A stretch of DNA of 64,000 nucleotides from an uncultured Verrucomicrobiota bacterium (GTDB lineage: Bacteria; Verrucomicrobiota; Verrucomicrobiia; Opitutales; Seribacteraceae), in NCBI GenBank assembly GCA_902569115.1, contig CACFTI010000004.1, forward strand, positions 1 through 64,000, given 5' to 3'. Below the pieces are notes generated by a model that worked only from the letters and a program-made list of their open reading frames with translations, ran no database searches and was not told where the DNA came from. The position numbers and the translations under genes were made by a program. Positions 41,485 to 51,400 of the stretch are shown piece after piece (position 1 is the first letter of the stretch; each line of letters starts with the position of its first letter).

Positions 41485-42858
41485 CTATTTTAAAGACTGA
41501 TAATACCTCATGAACACAGGGTCTTGTTTGGAAATACTTTCCATCATTTCATACCCCATCTCTTCAAATTGCTTTCCTAGTTGTAAGATTATTTCTCTGT
41601 CTGTGAGTGCTGATAAATTTGGATCATCCTGATGAACCGATTTGTATGCGTTTAAAATTTCGCAATCAAACGTAGCTTGGCTCGCATTACCTTCATTAAG
41701 AAATTCAGCAGGCTCTGGAAGTGTTTCATCCAGCGTCACAAAAGAAACATCTTGAGTAGGGTTGACTGATATATCCGATATTCCAACAGTGCTTAATTCT
41801 TGGGAAGAATTAACTTCCTGAATAATCATATCCGGTACGTCCAAATCCTGACGACTTTTTATTGAGGCAAACTCTACGCAACTCAGTAAACAAGGAATCA
41901 CAGCAGCAGGTAAATTCCCCTCTGGAGTTTCATCTACTTTTCTGATTAAACCTCCTAATTTTGCACCATACAAAAAATTTGAGTCGCGTGCATTTTCAGC
42001 AATTTTAATTACATTAAGTAATGAATCAGTTTTTGTATTATTCAAAAAGGTATCAGAAAAGAAACTATACACCCATGTTCCATCTTTTGCTGTAGGAGTG
42101 TAATCCACATCTACAGGATCCTTCACAACCGCCAATGAGATCAAACCAGGTTCTTCACTGACTAGCTCGAGAATACTGGACGCAGCCTGATCGCTCCCCC
42201 ATAGAATCAAACTTTCTGATTGAAGAGGGGCTTCTTTTCTAAGAAAGCTTATTTTCTGCATCAAATCGTCTTTGGAAGAAATACTGACCTTCATACACGC
42301 TATGTTCTCATTCAAAAGAAACCCAAAAGTTTTGTGTGTGCTATCTATGTTTTCCAGATAGGATACCTCATCCGTCACAACATGAATAAATATTGCACGG
42401 CTATATTCCAATGTGTCGCCAACCCTCCTTGCATAATTCTGTTGTATATCTTCTTCTGTTGCTTGTCTTACTAATTTGGGAAAAATAAGACCGCTTACAT
42501 TGTTGAAGTTTCGAATGTCATAGTTCTTGAGGGGATCCTTAACTTCATTGCAATAATCGGAATATTGATCACATATGGGTCTGCCGAATTTGGTGACTTG
42601 AGATTCATAATCATACTCTTCGGCAAGACGCACTAGAAGAGATTCAGTATTTATTGGAGATACAGGCGGATCAGAATCTAGTCCATCAAATGGCAAACTC
42701 CAACCCAACTCCTCGCCCTTAATTGTATCAATTTCTCCCCAAAAGAGCTTAACTTTTAAATTTGCATATTCTTCCGCAAATCGAAAGCAAAGACCCTCGA
42801 AAAGTAAGATCATAATCGTAACAAAAACTACTCTGAAACAAATTCTTAACATCTTCAT
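41485..42858 (-). CDS. Membrane-anchored protein of unknown function
   Basis: I do not recognise this 457-residue protein (from ATG 42858; the open frame extends to 42903 but that would overlap the upstream gene by 41 nt). One N-terminal membrane helix (MLRICFRVVFVTIMILLFEGLCF), the rest periplasmic. There are four to six cysteines, among them PICDQYSDYCNEV and PCLLSCVEF, which may pair. A segment SLILWGSDQAASSILELV resembles the nucleophile elbow of an alpha/beta hydrolase (GxDxA instead of GxSxG) but no full triad can be assigned. The C-terminus is acidic and helical. It follows, and is probably co-expressed with, the acidic-repeat membrane protein. Confidence 0.75.
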   Translation of the reverse strand: MKMLRICFRVVFVTIMILLFEGLCFRFAEEYANLKVKLFWGEIDTIKGEELGWSLPFDGLDSDPPVSPINTESLLVRLAEEYDYESQVTKFGRPICDQYSDYCNEVKDPLKNYDIRNFNNVSGLIFPKLVRQATEEDIQQNYARRVGDTLEYSRAIFIHVVTDEVSYLENIDSTHKTFGFLLNENIACMKVSISSKDDLMQKISFLRKEAPLQSESLILWGSDQAASSILELVSEEPGLISLAVVKDPVDVDYTPTAKDGTWVYSFFSDTFLNNTKTDSLLNVIKIAENARDSNFLYGAKLGGLIRKVDETPEGNLPAAVIPCLLSCVEFASIKSRQDLDVPDMIIQEVNSSQELSTVGISDISVNPTQDVSFVTLDETLPEPAEFLNEGNASQATFDCEILNAYKSVHQDDPNLSALTDREIILQLGKQFEEMGYEMMESISKQDPVFMRYYQSLK

Positions 42859-42862
42859 AGGA

Positions 42863-43867
42863 TTACGATGGTTTTTCCTCATCAGATATCTGCTTATCAT
42901 CAATTTCGTCTGAAGAAACTTCTTCTCTGAGCTTCAGCAGTTCCTCAGGCAGGTCTTCTTCTCCTGGAGGTGGTAATGCTTTTTTACTAGGTATTTCACT
43001 CACCAAAGGATCTTCGTTCATTTCCTCATTTTCACCAAGAGGATCTTCTATGACATTTTCTACATCTGATGATCCTTTTTCTTTAGATTCATCTTCAGAT
43101 ACTAACTCTTCTCTGAGCTTCATAATCTCATCCGGTATTGCATCCGGCTCAGGCGGTGGAAGGATTTTCAGGCTTGGTGTATCCGCAACTAAAAGATCTT
43201 CTTCCTGAGTTAACTCCTCACTTAAAGGATCAATCTTAATAGACCCATCTTCAGAATTGGGGTCATCTGTTTCATCGTCATCGTTTAACTTGGGTTCTAC
43301 AGAGTTAGATTCTTCCTCATTCTCGACCGCCTTAACTGTTTCGGTCTTTTTTCTAACAGTATTTACTTCCGCAACTTCACTAGAGTATTGAAGTGTTGGT
43401 TTATCCCTAGACAGGACGGTAAGTGTAATGCCTATTATCAATGATACAGAACATACCGAGAATAATTCAACTTTCTCTGACTTCAGCATCGTATGATCAT
43501 CCAATACAATACCAAAAAGAAGAATCGTTAGACAAAAGAGAATAAAAAATCCAATGGATTTAGATAGAAGTTTGAATTGATCTCTCGTGCTTTTACATAG
43601 ACCGACTAATGACATGAGAATGCAAAACAATAGAACGAGTATAGTGAATACAATTTTCAACAATTTCGCTTGAGCCATTGGGCTGGTATTTATTTCGGAG
43701 CCAAAAAGCTGCGGAATCTTGTAACCGAAAAGGTTAACATTTGTCAGATCAAAAACAAATTTCTCTAATGTGCTAAGGCCAAAAGAAGTGGTGAGCCAAA
43801 AGAACATGAGAAAGAGAAGTAATACCCCAGCGGTAGAAAAGTAAAAGGCTTTGCTTTTCGAAAACAT
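42863..43867 (-). CDS. Four-helix membrane protein with acidic repeat tail, unknown function
   Basis: A 334-residue protein with four predicted membrane helices in the first 155 residues (about 11-31, 68-88, 104-121, 136-152). A very acidic tail of about 170 residues follows, predicted disordered. The tail holds two copies of a unit at 213-260 and 275-321 with the shared pattern DPL...PS.K.LPPP....(L/I)P(D/E)E(I/L)(M/L)KLREE(L/V). No family recognised. It precedes the equally unknown protein 41485-42858 by 4 nt. The KLREE units could be short helices that dock on a partner. Confidence 0.75.
   Translation of the reverse strand: MFSKSKAFYFSTAGVLLLFLMFFWLTTSFGLSTLEKFVFDLTNVNLFGYKIPQLFGSEINTSPMAQAKLLKIVFTILVLLFCILMSLVGLCKSTRDQFKLLSKSIGFFILFCLTILLFGIVLDDHTMLKSEKVELFSVCSVSLIIGITLTVLSRDKPTLQYSSEVAEVNTVRKKTETVKAVENEEESNSVEPKLNDDDETDDPNSEDGSIKIDPLSEELTQEEDLLVADTPSLKILPPPEPDAIPDEIMKLREELVSEDESKEKGSSDVENVIEDPLGENEEMNEDPLVSEIPSKKALPPPGEEDLPEELLKLREEVSSDEIDDKQISDEEKPS
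42905..43231 (-). repeat. Two-copy coding repeat in the acidic tail
   Basis: Region encoding the two DPL...LPPP...KLREE units of the four-helix membrane protein, residues 213-260 and 275-321. Copies differ at many positions, so the duplication is old and the pattern appears conserved at the protein level. Confidence 0.7.
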
Positions 43868-43960
43868 ATAAAAGCTATTTCTATTTGAAAAGCCTATCGT
43901 ATGGCAAGAGTTTGTTAGGAAAACGACTGCCTCGCTGTTTGTTCCTTAAAAATTATGAAC

Positions 43961-45283
43961 TTAGATATCAGTGAGTATACCTGTGCTATCTCCCACTTGG
44001 GAAGCTTGTACGCCTACTCTATCTAAAAGACCAAGATACAGGTTGGTCATCGGAACACTTTCAAAATCAACATGCCGACCAGTTTTAAGTCCATGGGAAG
44101 AACCTCCAGCCAGTAGCACCGGCAGATCTGAATGCCTGTGCCTGTTTCCATCACTTATGCCACCGCCGAATACAATCATGCAGTGATCAATAAGCCGGCT
44201 TCCGTCCACCTCTCTAGTGTTGGAAAGTTTGTTCATTAAATATGCAAACTGCTCAGAATAAAAATGGTCAATTTTAGCGAGTTTGGTGATTTTTTCAGGA
44301 TCATTCTTGTGGTGAGAAAGAGCATGGTGGCCTTCTGGTACTCCAATATCGCGAAAGCTGCGATTACTTCCATCATGAGCAAGCAAGAAAGAACTTATCC
44401 GGGTGGAATCACTTTGGAAAGCAAGTACCATCATATCAAACATGAGTCGTAAATGTTCACGATAATTATCAGGTATACCAGCCGGGCTGTTAAGATTTGG
44501 AATTACATCCCTAATCTTTTCCTCTCGCTCAATTCTTTTTTCTAACTCACGAACACTCGTAAAATATTCGTTTAGTTTTTCCTGATCCACCTTACCCAAG
44601 CGTTTACTGAAATCACTTGCCCCGCTTAAAGCAAAATCAAGTATACTCTTATTTAGGGCTCTTCTTTGAAGCTGTCCTTTTCGATCAAACGAAGAAGAGG
44701 TATTACCAAAAAGTCTCTCAAATACCAATCTCGGGTTTGATTCAGGAACCATGGGCATGGATTCTGTCTTCCAGGAAAGATTATATTGATAAGCACAGCT
44801 GTAACCTGAGTCACACTTGCCGGATTTTCGAACACCATCACAACTCAATTCCAGGGATCTGAGTTTTGTATTATCCCCGATAGACTCAGCCGCAATCTGA
44901 TCGACGGATACCCCCACTTTGATATCCTTACCCGCAGTCTTGCGGGCTTGGCATCCAGTCAGGAAGGTGGCATTGGCACGTGCATGATCACCACCACCAT
45001 CGCCATTTGCATAAGCCTTCGTGTGATTCAAGCCACTGATAACCTGAAAATCTGACATATGACTTTCCAATGGCTTTAGGCTATTGGGCAAATTTCTTAA
45101 AACACCCGTTTCCGAGGGTCGCCACTGATCCATAATGACGCCATTGGGGATGTAGGTAAAACCCATCCGAAGCGGAATATCAGAAGGTTTACCTTTTGCA
45201 AATGATACAAGAGGTGGCAGTGCGAGTGAAACACCTAATCCACGAAGGATTGATCTTCTGGAAACCATGGCAGAGGTCATCAT
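43961..45283 (-). CDS. DUF1552 domain-containing protein (Tat-exported)
   Basis: A 440-residue protein; the likely start is Met6 at 45268 (MVSRRSILRGLGVSLALPP, a twin-arginine signal), the listed start is the longest. DUF1552 segments: RMGFTYIPNGVIMDQW, HARANATFLTGCQARKT, GVSVDQIAAESIGDNTKLRSLEL, PEGHHALSHHKNDPEKI and HCMIVFGGGISDGNRHRHSDLPVLLAGG. It is nearly always encoded just after a DUF1592-type cytochrome, as here (49 nt). Related in fold to DUF1501 proteins. Function unknown. Confidence 0.92.
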   Translation of the reverse strand: MMTSAMVSRRSILRGLGVSLALPPLVSFAKGKPSDIPLRMGFTYIPNGVIMDQWRPSETGVLRNLPNSLKPLESHMSDFQVISGLNHTKAYANGDGGGDHARANATFLTGCQARKTAGKDIKVGVSVDQIAAESIGDNTKLRSLELSCDGVRKSGKCDSGYSCAYQYNLSWKTESMPMVPESNPRLVFERLFGNTSSSFDRKGQLQRRALNKSILDFALSGASDFSKRLGKVDQEKLNEYFTSVRELEKRIEREEKIRDVIPNLNSPAGIPDNYREHLRLMFDMMVLAFQSDSTRISSFLLAHDGSNRSFRDIGVPEGHHALSHHKNDPEKITKLAKIDHFYSEQFAYLMNKLSNTREVDGSRLIDHCMIVFGGGISDGNRHRHSDLPVLLAGGSSHGLKTGRHVDFESVPMTNLYLGLLDRVGVQASQVGDSTGILTDI

Positions 45284-45332
45284 TATTATATATCCAAAGA
45301 CTAATAATTTAGGACTGATTAATCAAACCCTG

Positions 45333-47633
45333 TTATCGAGCATATTGAAAAGGCTTACTTTGGATTACCTTGAGTATCAGATCAGCCAGGTTGACCTGAT
45401 CATCCTCTCCAACCTCGATAACCTGATCGACAGCTAGCCTATCCTTATAGGTTAGGCCGCGACCTAAACCGTACACGAATAATTTTTGAGTAAGGCAACG
45501 AGTTATTGCTTTCTTTTTGTTAAGGTTCAAAAACTGTTGCAGTTCTCGAATTCCGTTAAATTTTTCGCCTGAACTTAACTTGCCAGAAACATCCACGGGT
45601 TTACCATCCTCTTGATCCTGCCATTTTCCAACCGCATCAAAATTACCCATAGCATAACCCAGGTTGTCCATACTGGCATGACAGGAATAGCAGGATGGGT
45701 TTTTGGAATGTTTCGCCATTTGTTCCCTGAAGGAAAGAGGTTCATTAGTAGACTCATGTGATTCTTCCAATTCTGTAACACCGGGTGGCGGATCCCTGGG
45801 CGGAGCTGCCAAAAGATTGTCCAGGACCCACTTGCCCCTCTTAACTGGAGAGGTCCTTGTAGGGTTGGAAGTAATGGTCAAAATGGAACCATGCGTTAGC
45901 AAGCCTCCCCGTTTCCTCAAATCTTCTCCTTTAAAAACCACTTTTCTAAAGTCGTCATCAAAACTGCCATCAATCCCGTAATAATTTGCAAGTTTGTTAT
46001 TGATCATTGAGAAATCTGCTCCAAGTAGCAGTTCAATCGGTAAATTTTTCTTCAGTAAGTATTTAAAAAATTCTTCCGTCTCGAATATCATTGATTGGCG
46101 AATCTCCTGTGTAAATGAAGGAAATTGATCAGGATTCGGATTAATCAAATCTAAATCTCTTAATTGAAGCCATTGACCGCAAAAATTAGTGATGAATCGA
46201 CTGATTTTTGGGTCTTTAATCATTCTTTGAAATTCTATTTCCAAGTTAGCTCTTAACTTTCCTTGATCTGCGAGATTCCAAAGATGATCATCAGGTACAG
46301 AACTCCATAAAAAATAAGATATCCGATGAGCCAATGCATAGTCATCAAGCAGGGTAAGATTGGCAGATTTTTTTTGATCGGACTTTCTTTCTTCGCGAAA
46401 AAGAAAACTTGGCGAAACCAATGCTGCTTTAAAAACCTGTCTAACTGATTCAAGAGAATTAAGGCCAGTTTCCCTCATTTTGGAAAAGAGCCCACTGTGT
46501 CTGGCAACTTCGCTCGAATTCAATGGCATCCTATATAATCTCGGCAACCATTTTTGAAGGGATGCTTTGGCAACTTCATCATTGATTTTCTCGGTTTTCC
46601 ATTCGCCCAGCAGATGAGACCGGTTGGATTTTTCTATCTGCGAAATTCCTTGTGGTTCCGAAAGCTCTATCTTCTCAATGTATAAGTTACGATCTCTTCT
46701 CTTTGGGTTTTTGTTTTTGGGATCATAAAAATCATTCGGAAAAGTAATTGAAATCTCATTTTTATGACCGGCTTTTCCGTTAAACTTTATCTTATATTCT
46801 TTTGAAATCGGATACTCCGCATCAACCTCGAAATCACCAATGTTTACATGATTAACCCCTACAATCATTTTGGCTAAATCTTTACCCGCAAGACTCCCGG
46901 ATGCCCAAACCGTTAGGTTGTATTCACCATTTTTTCGAAAGGGTACCGACAAAGTGATACTACCCCGCGAGGCCAGTACCCTCATACTTCCACTATTACT
47001 CACTCCACTTAGTTCATGAGCCTCAAAACGGTGAATAATTCCCCTTTCATCTGGAGGTCCTAGTGCCTGCTCCATGACAATCTCTGCCATACTCAGATAC
47101 TTTTCCATCAAGAGTGGGGATAGCGTAAGAACCTCCCCAATAGTATCAAATCCATACCCTGTGTCATCAGCGGGAAAGAATTCTTTGGCATCGATATCGA
47201 TTCCAAAAATATCTTCAACGGTGTTTTCGTATTCAATTCTGTTCAGTCTTCTCAGTATTACATGCCCCGGGTCATTTTGACTGGAGTCGTAACTGAAGGA
47301 AGCATTCTCGATCCATGATAGAATGGTGGAAACTTCTGGATCAAGTGGTTGCGGCACATTGGCAGGGGGCATATTACGATTGTAAAGATTTTTCCAGACT
47401 CGATCCCACTTCTTTGAATGTTGATCGAAGCTACCCAGCCTGATCAATTCATCCATAGCAAAGTCACCCTTTTTGGCACCGTCCCCGTGGCAATCGTAAC
47501 AATACTCCTCTAAAAGTGGCAGAACCTCACCAGTAAAAAATGATTCATCATCTGCCGAATATAGCGGGGGCAATGAATGTAAGATGGTTGTAAACACCAA
47601 TACCTTTATAAGTTTTAGAGACCGAATTTTCAC
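45333..47633 (-). CDS. DUF1592-type multidomain cytochrome (DUF1587/1592/1588/1585/1595)
   Basis: A 766-residue exported protein from a GTG start (signal peptide to about residue 27). Order of domains: N-terminal haem site LEEYCYDCHGDGAKKGDFAMDE; DUF1587 (VILRRLNRIEYENTVEDIFGIDI); a carbohydrate-binding-like beta domain; DUF1595/1592 (SYFLWSSVPDDHLWNLADQG, FCGQWLQLRDLD); DUF1588 with a second CxxCH (PSCYSCHASMDNLGYAMGNFD); DUF1585 at the C-terminus. Typical of planctomycete and verrucomicrobial genomes and paired with DUF1552. Two haem c groups are expected. Presumed to oxidise a sugar or aliphatic substrate in the periplasm, but unproven. Confidence 0.93.
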   Translation of the reverse strand: MKIRSLKLIKVLVFTTILHSLPPLYSADDESFFTGEVLPLLEEYCYDCHGDGAKKGDFAMDELIRLGSFDQHSKKWDRVWKNLYNRNMPPANVPQPLDPEVSTILSWIENASFSYDSSQNDPGHVILRRLNRIEYENTVEDIFGIDIDAKEFFPADDTGYGFDTIGEVLTLSPLLMEKYLSMAEIVMEQALGPPDERGIIHRFEAHELSGVSNSGSMRVLASRGSITLSVPFRKNGEYNLTVWASGSLAGKDLAKMIVGVNHVNIGDFEVDAEYPISKEYKIKFNGKAGHKNEISITFPNDFYDPKNKNPKRRDRNLYIEKIELSEPQGISQIEKSNRSHLLGEWKTEKINDEVAKASLQKWLPRLYRMPLNSSEVARHSGLFSKMRETGLNSLESVRQVFKAALVSPSFLFREERKSDQKKSANLTLLDDYALAHRISYFLWSSVPDDHLWNLADQGKLRANLEIEFQRMIKDPKISRFITNFCGQWLQLRDLDLINPNPDQFPSFTQEIRQSMIFETEEFFKYLLKKNLPIELLLGADFSMINNKLANYYGIDGSFDDDFRKVVFKGEDLRKRGGLLTHGSILTITSNPTRTSPVKRGKWVLDNLLAAPPRDPPPGVTELEESHESTNEPLSFREQMAKHSKNPSCYSCHASMDNLGYAMGNFDAVGKWQDQEDGKPVDVSGKLSSGEKFNGIRELQQFLNLNKKKAITRCLTQKLFVYGLGRGLTYKDRLAVDQVIEVGEDDQVNLADLILKVIQSKPFQYAR

Positions 47634-47711
47634 ATTAACACTACCTTTTCCGAACTACTCAAAACACAAGCCTTAACTACTGAAAATTTATTTTTTGAAA
47701 TAGAATGGATT

Positions 47712-48467
47712 TCAGTTCGAACGAATTTCGATATTGTCGAAACGAATCGGCGTGCTTGAGTAAGGGAAACCCCACAAGGCACATTTCCCACCCTTATACT
47801 CGACATCATACTGCTCACTTAAAATCCAATCTTTTGGCTCATTATTCATCTCTGGCCAAAGCTTGAATTGTAACCGGGTTGTCAGGTTTGAATCACCGGC
47901 GAGTGCCTGAAAGCGTAATTTCCACCACTGGTCACCAGACCACGAAAAAGGAATTTCCTTGAGTACCATTTCATCGAGGGAAAGAACTATATTTTTCGCC
48001 GCAGGGTTAAGTCTTATACGATATCCACGAATTCCCCCAATACCAGCAGCAATTGAAGGCATACGGCGGCCTTTTTTACTGGCAAAAAAAGAGAAACTTA
48101 ATTCCAGATTCTTTTCTTTTTCCCTCGAACCGAAAAGCAAGCCAAAATCTCCCATGGGTGATCCGGGCAAGTTTAGGCTTTTCTCCCCTGTCTGCTCTGC
48201 CTGGACTGTGTATGCTCCATCAAGAATGAATAAACTTTCCGGTTCTGTACCGACTTCGACATAGGAAAAGTCTTCACTAAATTCGAGGTTCCAGTCCATT
48301 TCATCACCCAGACTTTCCTGCTCCAATGAAGCATTTTCTCTGGTGGCTGACGAAGATTTATTCTTATTACTTTGATGTACACAGGCGGATAAACCTATCA
48401 AGAGCACCAAGAATAGAAATATTCGTACAGCAGGGTTTTGCATAAAAAATCGTATGGGCTTATTCAT
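47712..48467 (-). CDS. Lipoprotein with concanavalin-like (LamG/DUF1080-type) domain
   Basis: A 251-residue lipoprotein: lipobox LIGLSAC near residue 29, a Ser/Asn-rich linker, then one jelly-roll domain (about 60-251: WNLEFSEDFSYVEVGTEPES, NLELSFSFFASKKGRRMPSI, QWWKLRFQALAG, GGKCALWGFPYSSTPIRFDNIEI). The domain resembles LamG / DUF1080 glycan-binding folds. It overlaps the end of the large FtsX permease gene by 8 nt, so it is the last gene of the long operon. In MacB/LolCDE-like systems such a lipoprotein can be the periplasmic partner; alternatively it binds a surface glycan. Confidence 0.8.
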   Translation of the reverse strand: MNKPIRFFMQNPAVRIFLFLVLLIGLSACVHQSNKNKSSSATRENASLEQESLGDEMDWNLEFSEDFSYVEVGTEPESLFILDGAYTVQAEQTGEKSLNLPGSPMGDFGLLFGSREKEKNLELSFSFFASKKGRRMPSIAAGIGGIRGYRIRLNPAAKNIVLSLDEMVLKEIPFSWSGDQWWKLRFQALAGDSNLTTRLQFKLWPEMNNEPKDWILSEQYDVEYKGGKCALWGFPYSSTPIRFDNIEIRSN

Positions 48468-51400
48468 TCTTTAACAAATGAAGCTTACTTTTTCGAAGCG
48501 TCAAGAAAACGGCGAGGTATACCCAGAAAAATGCGAGTAGAACCAGTGCAAATAAAAACCAAAGGAAAACGATGCTTGGTTTTTCCAATACTTGCCCAAG
48601 TAGAGCTGGGGCAATTCCAAAAATAGCAGAAATTGAACCAATAAAAATTCCCCAAAGAGCTAATTGAAGATGTTCTCTCGTAGCCGATTTCCTAATCCTG
48701 CTCAATCGGAAGCCCAGAGCCTCAAACAATGCGAACTCATGAGATCTTTCAAAAAGGTTTCTGACTACCACTAAAGCCAGTCCAAAAGTGGCAATCAACA
48801 TACCCAATCCGCCCAATCCTTGAAAAATTGATAGATAAGTATTTTCTACTTTTTGGAGTTCTGCCAACTTCTCCGTTGACTCACGAAAGTCCACGCCATG
48901 CTGGAGTAGTCGATCTTCCAAATGTTCGGCCAAATGCTTTGCATCCTCCGTTTTCCCCGAAAGCATAAAGCTACGATACCCTCCCTGTTGGCTAAATTTA
49001 TCCAAAAAATCTTCTTCATTAATGAAGAGTGCTCCCTGAAGCATCGACCCTTTGAATGCACCAATTAATTCAATGTCAAAAGGCTTACCCTCACCATCAG
49101 TAAATTGGATACGATCTCCCAAACCCATTTTCAATGCCCACATCATGGTATTCTGGTCAACTAAGGCAGGCACAACATTTCCGTCCAAAACTTTATTTAG
49201 GGTCGTCCAGTTTCCTTCCGAAAATTCAAACCTGCCAGAAAAGTCAGCGGGCTTAACTCCATAAATTTTTGGACGAAGTGCTTTGTTTAGGTTTAAGCAA
49301 CTTGCATCGTCTCCTTCCCGTATCCGAAGGGGAACTACTTTTGTGGCGGCAAGAAGACTGCGATTCAAATCAAACAGCTCGATAGCTTCGTTGCCATTTA
49401 AATCATCGTAAATGGGGGAAGCTGTTTCACCCCAATAGGAAAAGCCACCGGTTCCCGACTTAAAGTTTTCCGGGCTTTCTTCTGGAGATTTCCTAAAAGC
49501 ACCCGTACTCACAACTAGGAATACACCTGCCGCCATCGAACCTACGGTGACCAGAGCCCTACCCGATCTTCTGCTCAGGTTTCGACGATCAAACTGGCTC
49601 AAATTTATCATCACGGACTCTTTGTCAACAGCTCGACCCAGCCTTGCCCTGAAAAGCAACAGTCCTCCAATCAATAGCATACTTCCGGCACCAAAAAAAG
49701 TCATAGAGGCCAGATTACTCGTCAAGCCGACTGCCCAGGCCAAACAAAAAGAGCCCGTCAGAAAGATCAGTCCGACCCATTTGTGCCAGCTTTTGAAAAC
49801 TGCCAAAGTATTATCCCCCTGTACTCCATAATTCCCGGATTGAAGAAGCTCTCGGGGCTCTCGGGCAAGTAGTTTTCGTGTCGACCAAATCATGGCAAGA
49901 AAACAGATGCAGGCGGAAGATGCCGAACCAATGACGATAGATGTGAAACTTGCATCATATTCAAAACGGGCTCCCGCAACCGCTCCACTCCACTTACCAC
50001 TTAATAGATCAAGAATCACTTTTCCATAAATCGAGGCCAGCAATACACCCATCGCAGAACCAATTATTGCCGCAGATAGTCCCTCTATCCAAAACACGAA
50101 TCTAATTTTTCCTGTTTTCCAGCCCAGTGCCCGCAAGAGTCCAATTTGCCCGCTTCGCTGTTCCATGGAAAAAGTGAAAAGCAAACCCGTTATCGCGAGA
50201 ATCGCTGCAATCACGAAAAAACTAAACCCCATAAATAATTGGCCAAAGTCCACCGGTGATTCCACCGACTGTTCCGCATCGGAACGGAGACTGCGAAGAA
50301 CAAGTCCCGCATCTTCGGCCTTTAAATTTTCCCGTAAACGGTTGGCTAACTCATCACTTGAATACTCCCCTTTATCAATCCTAACACCAGTGACAGAACC
50401 CCAGCGATTGCCCCACATCTCCTGCCCAGCCCGTAGCGAAACAAAGCCTTTGGGCGTACCTCGGTAATTGTCCCAATATTCCTCATCCCGATCTCGAACC
50501 TTGTGCACGATCGGAATTCCCGTATCCCATTCTCCGCAGGATTCGGCATCCGAGAGTCCTGGAAAGCGAGGAGTCCATTCACTTTCTTCCTCCCCTGCGA
50601 CAGGAGATGGCATCGGCAAAATCTTTTTTAATACAAATTTTCGGGACGATTCGATCAGTTTTCTTCGTTCACCTACTGTGTAGAAACTTAAGCTTACAGG
50701 ATCACCCAACGAAACATTGAGATCATCTGCCGCCCATTGGTTCAAGGCAATCTCGTTGTCCTTCCACCCGTCATTCATAAATCCAACTTTGCCAGGTTCG
50801 ACTGCACTCATCATTGAGTAAGGGATTAATTTGCTTTCATTGGCTTCCGATTGTGTTTCGATCGCATTCACCAGATATGTCAACACTCCAGCTGATTCAC
50901 TGGACAAGGCCCGAGCTTTATTGGTTAACCCATCGGACAGAAATACCTGCCTGGTTCGTATGCTCCACTTATTGGAATCTTCCAGATTCTTTATCTCAAT
51001 TCCCGCATCAGCCAGCTTCCAACTTTCATCCATTGCCTCTTTTGCCCCGGCCAAAGCAATCTCCCCCTTTCCGCTCACACCCATCAAAAGAAAATTGGCA
51101 AATGTGGTACTACCGGAAACTTCATCGATGGATCGGAATAATTTCTTTTGTAACGATTGCAGCGAAACAAAGACGGTTAATGGTTCATTTTGATTTCCCT
51201 GTAATCCAAAATGCCCAAAACCGTCTGAGGGAATAACTCCCCCAAACTCCTCATTCATGGTTACAAACTTGTTGTCTCTTTCTCCGGACAATGGGGCATC
51301 CCTGGAAAACAAACTGGGTTCTTCCATTCTCAAAATCAACCGGTCACCTACCACTCTCTTTAAGCGATTGTTCAGTCGCTCATTTACGAAAAATACTTTA

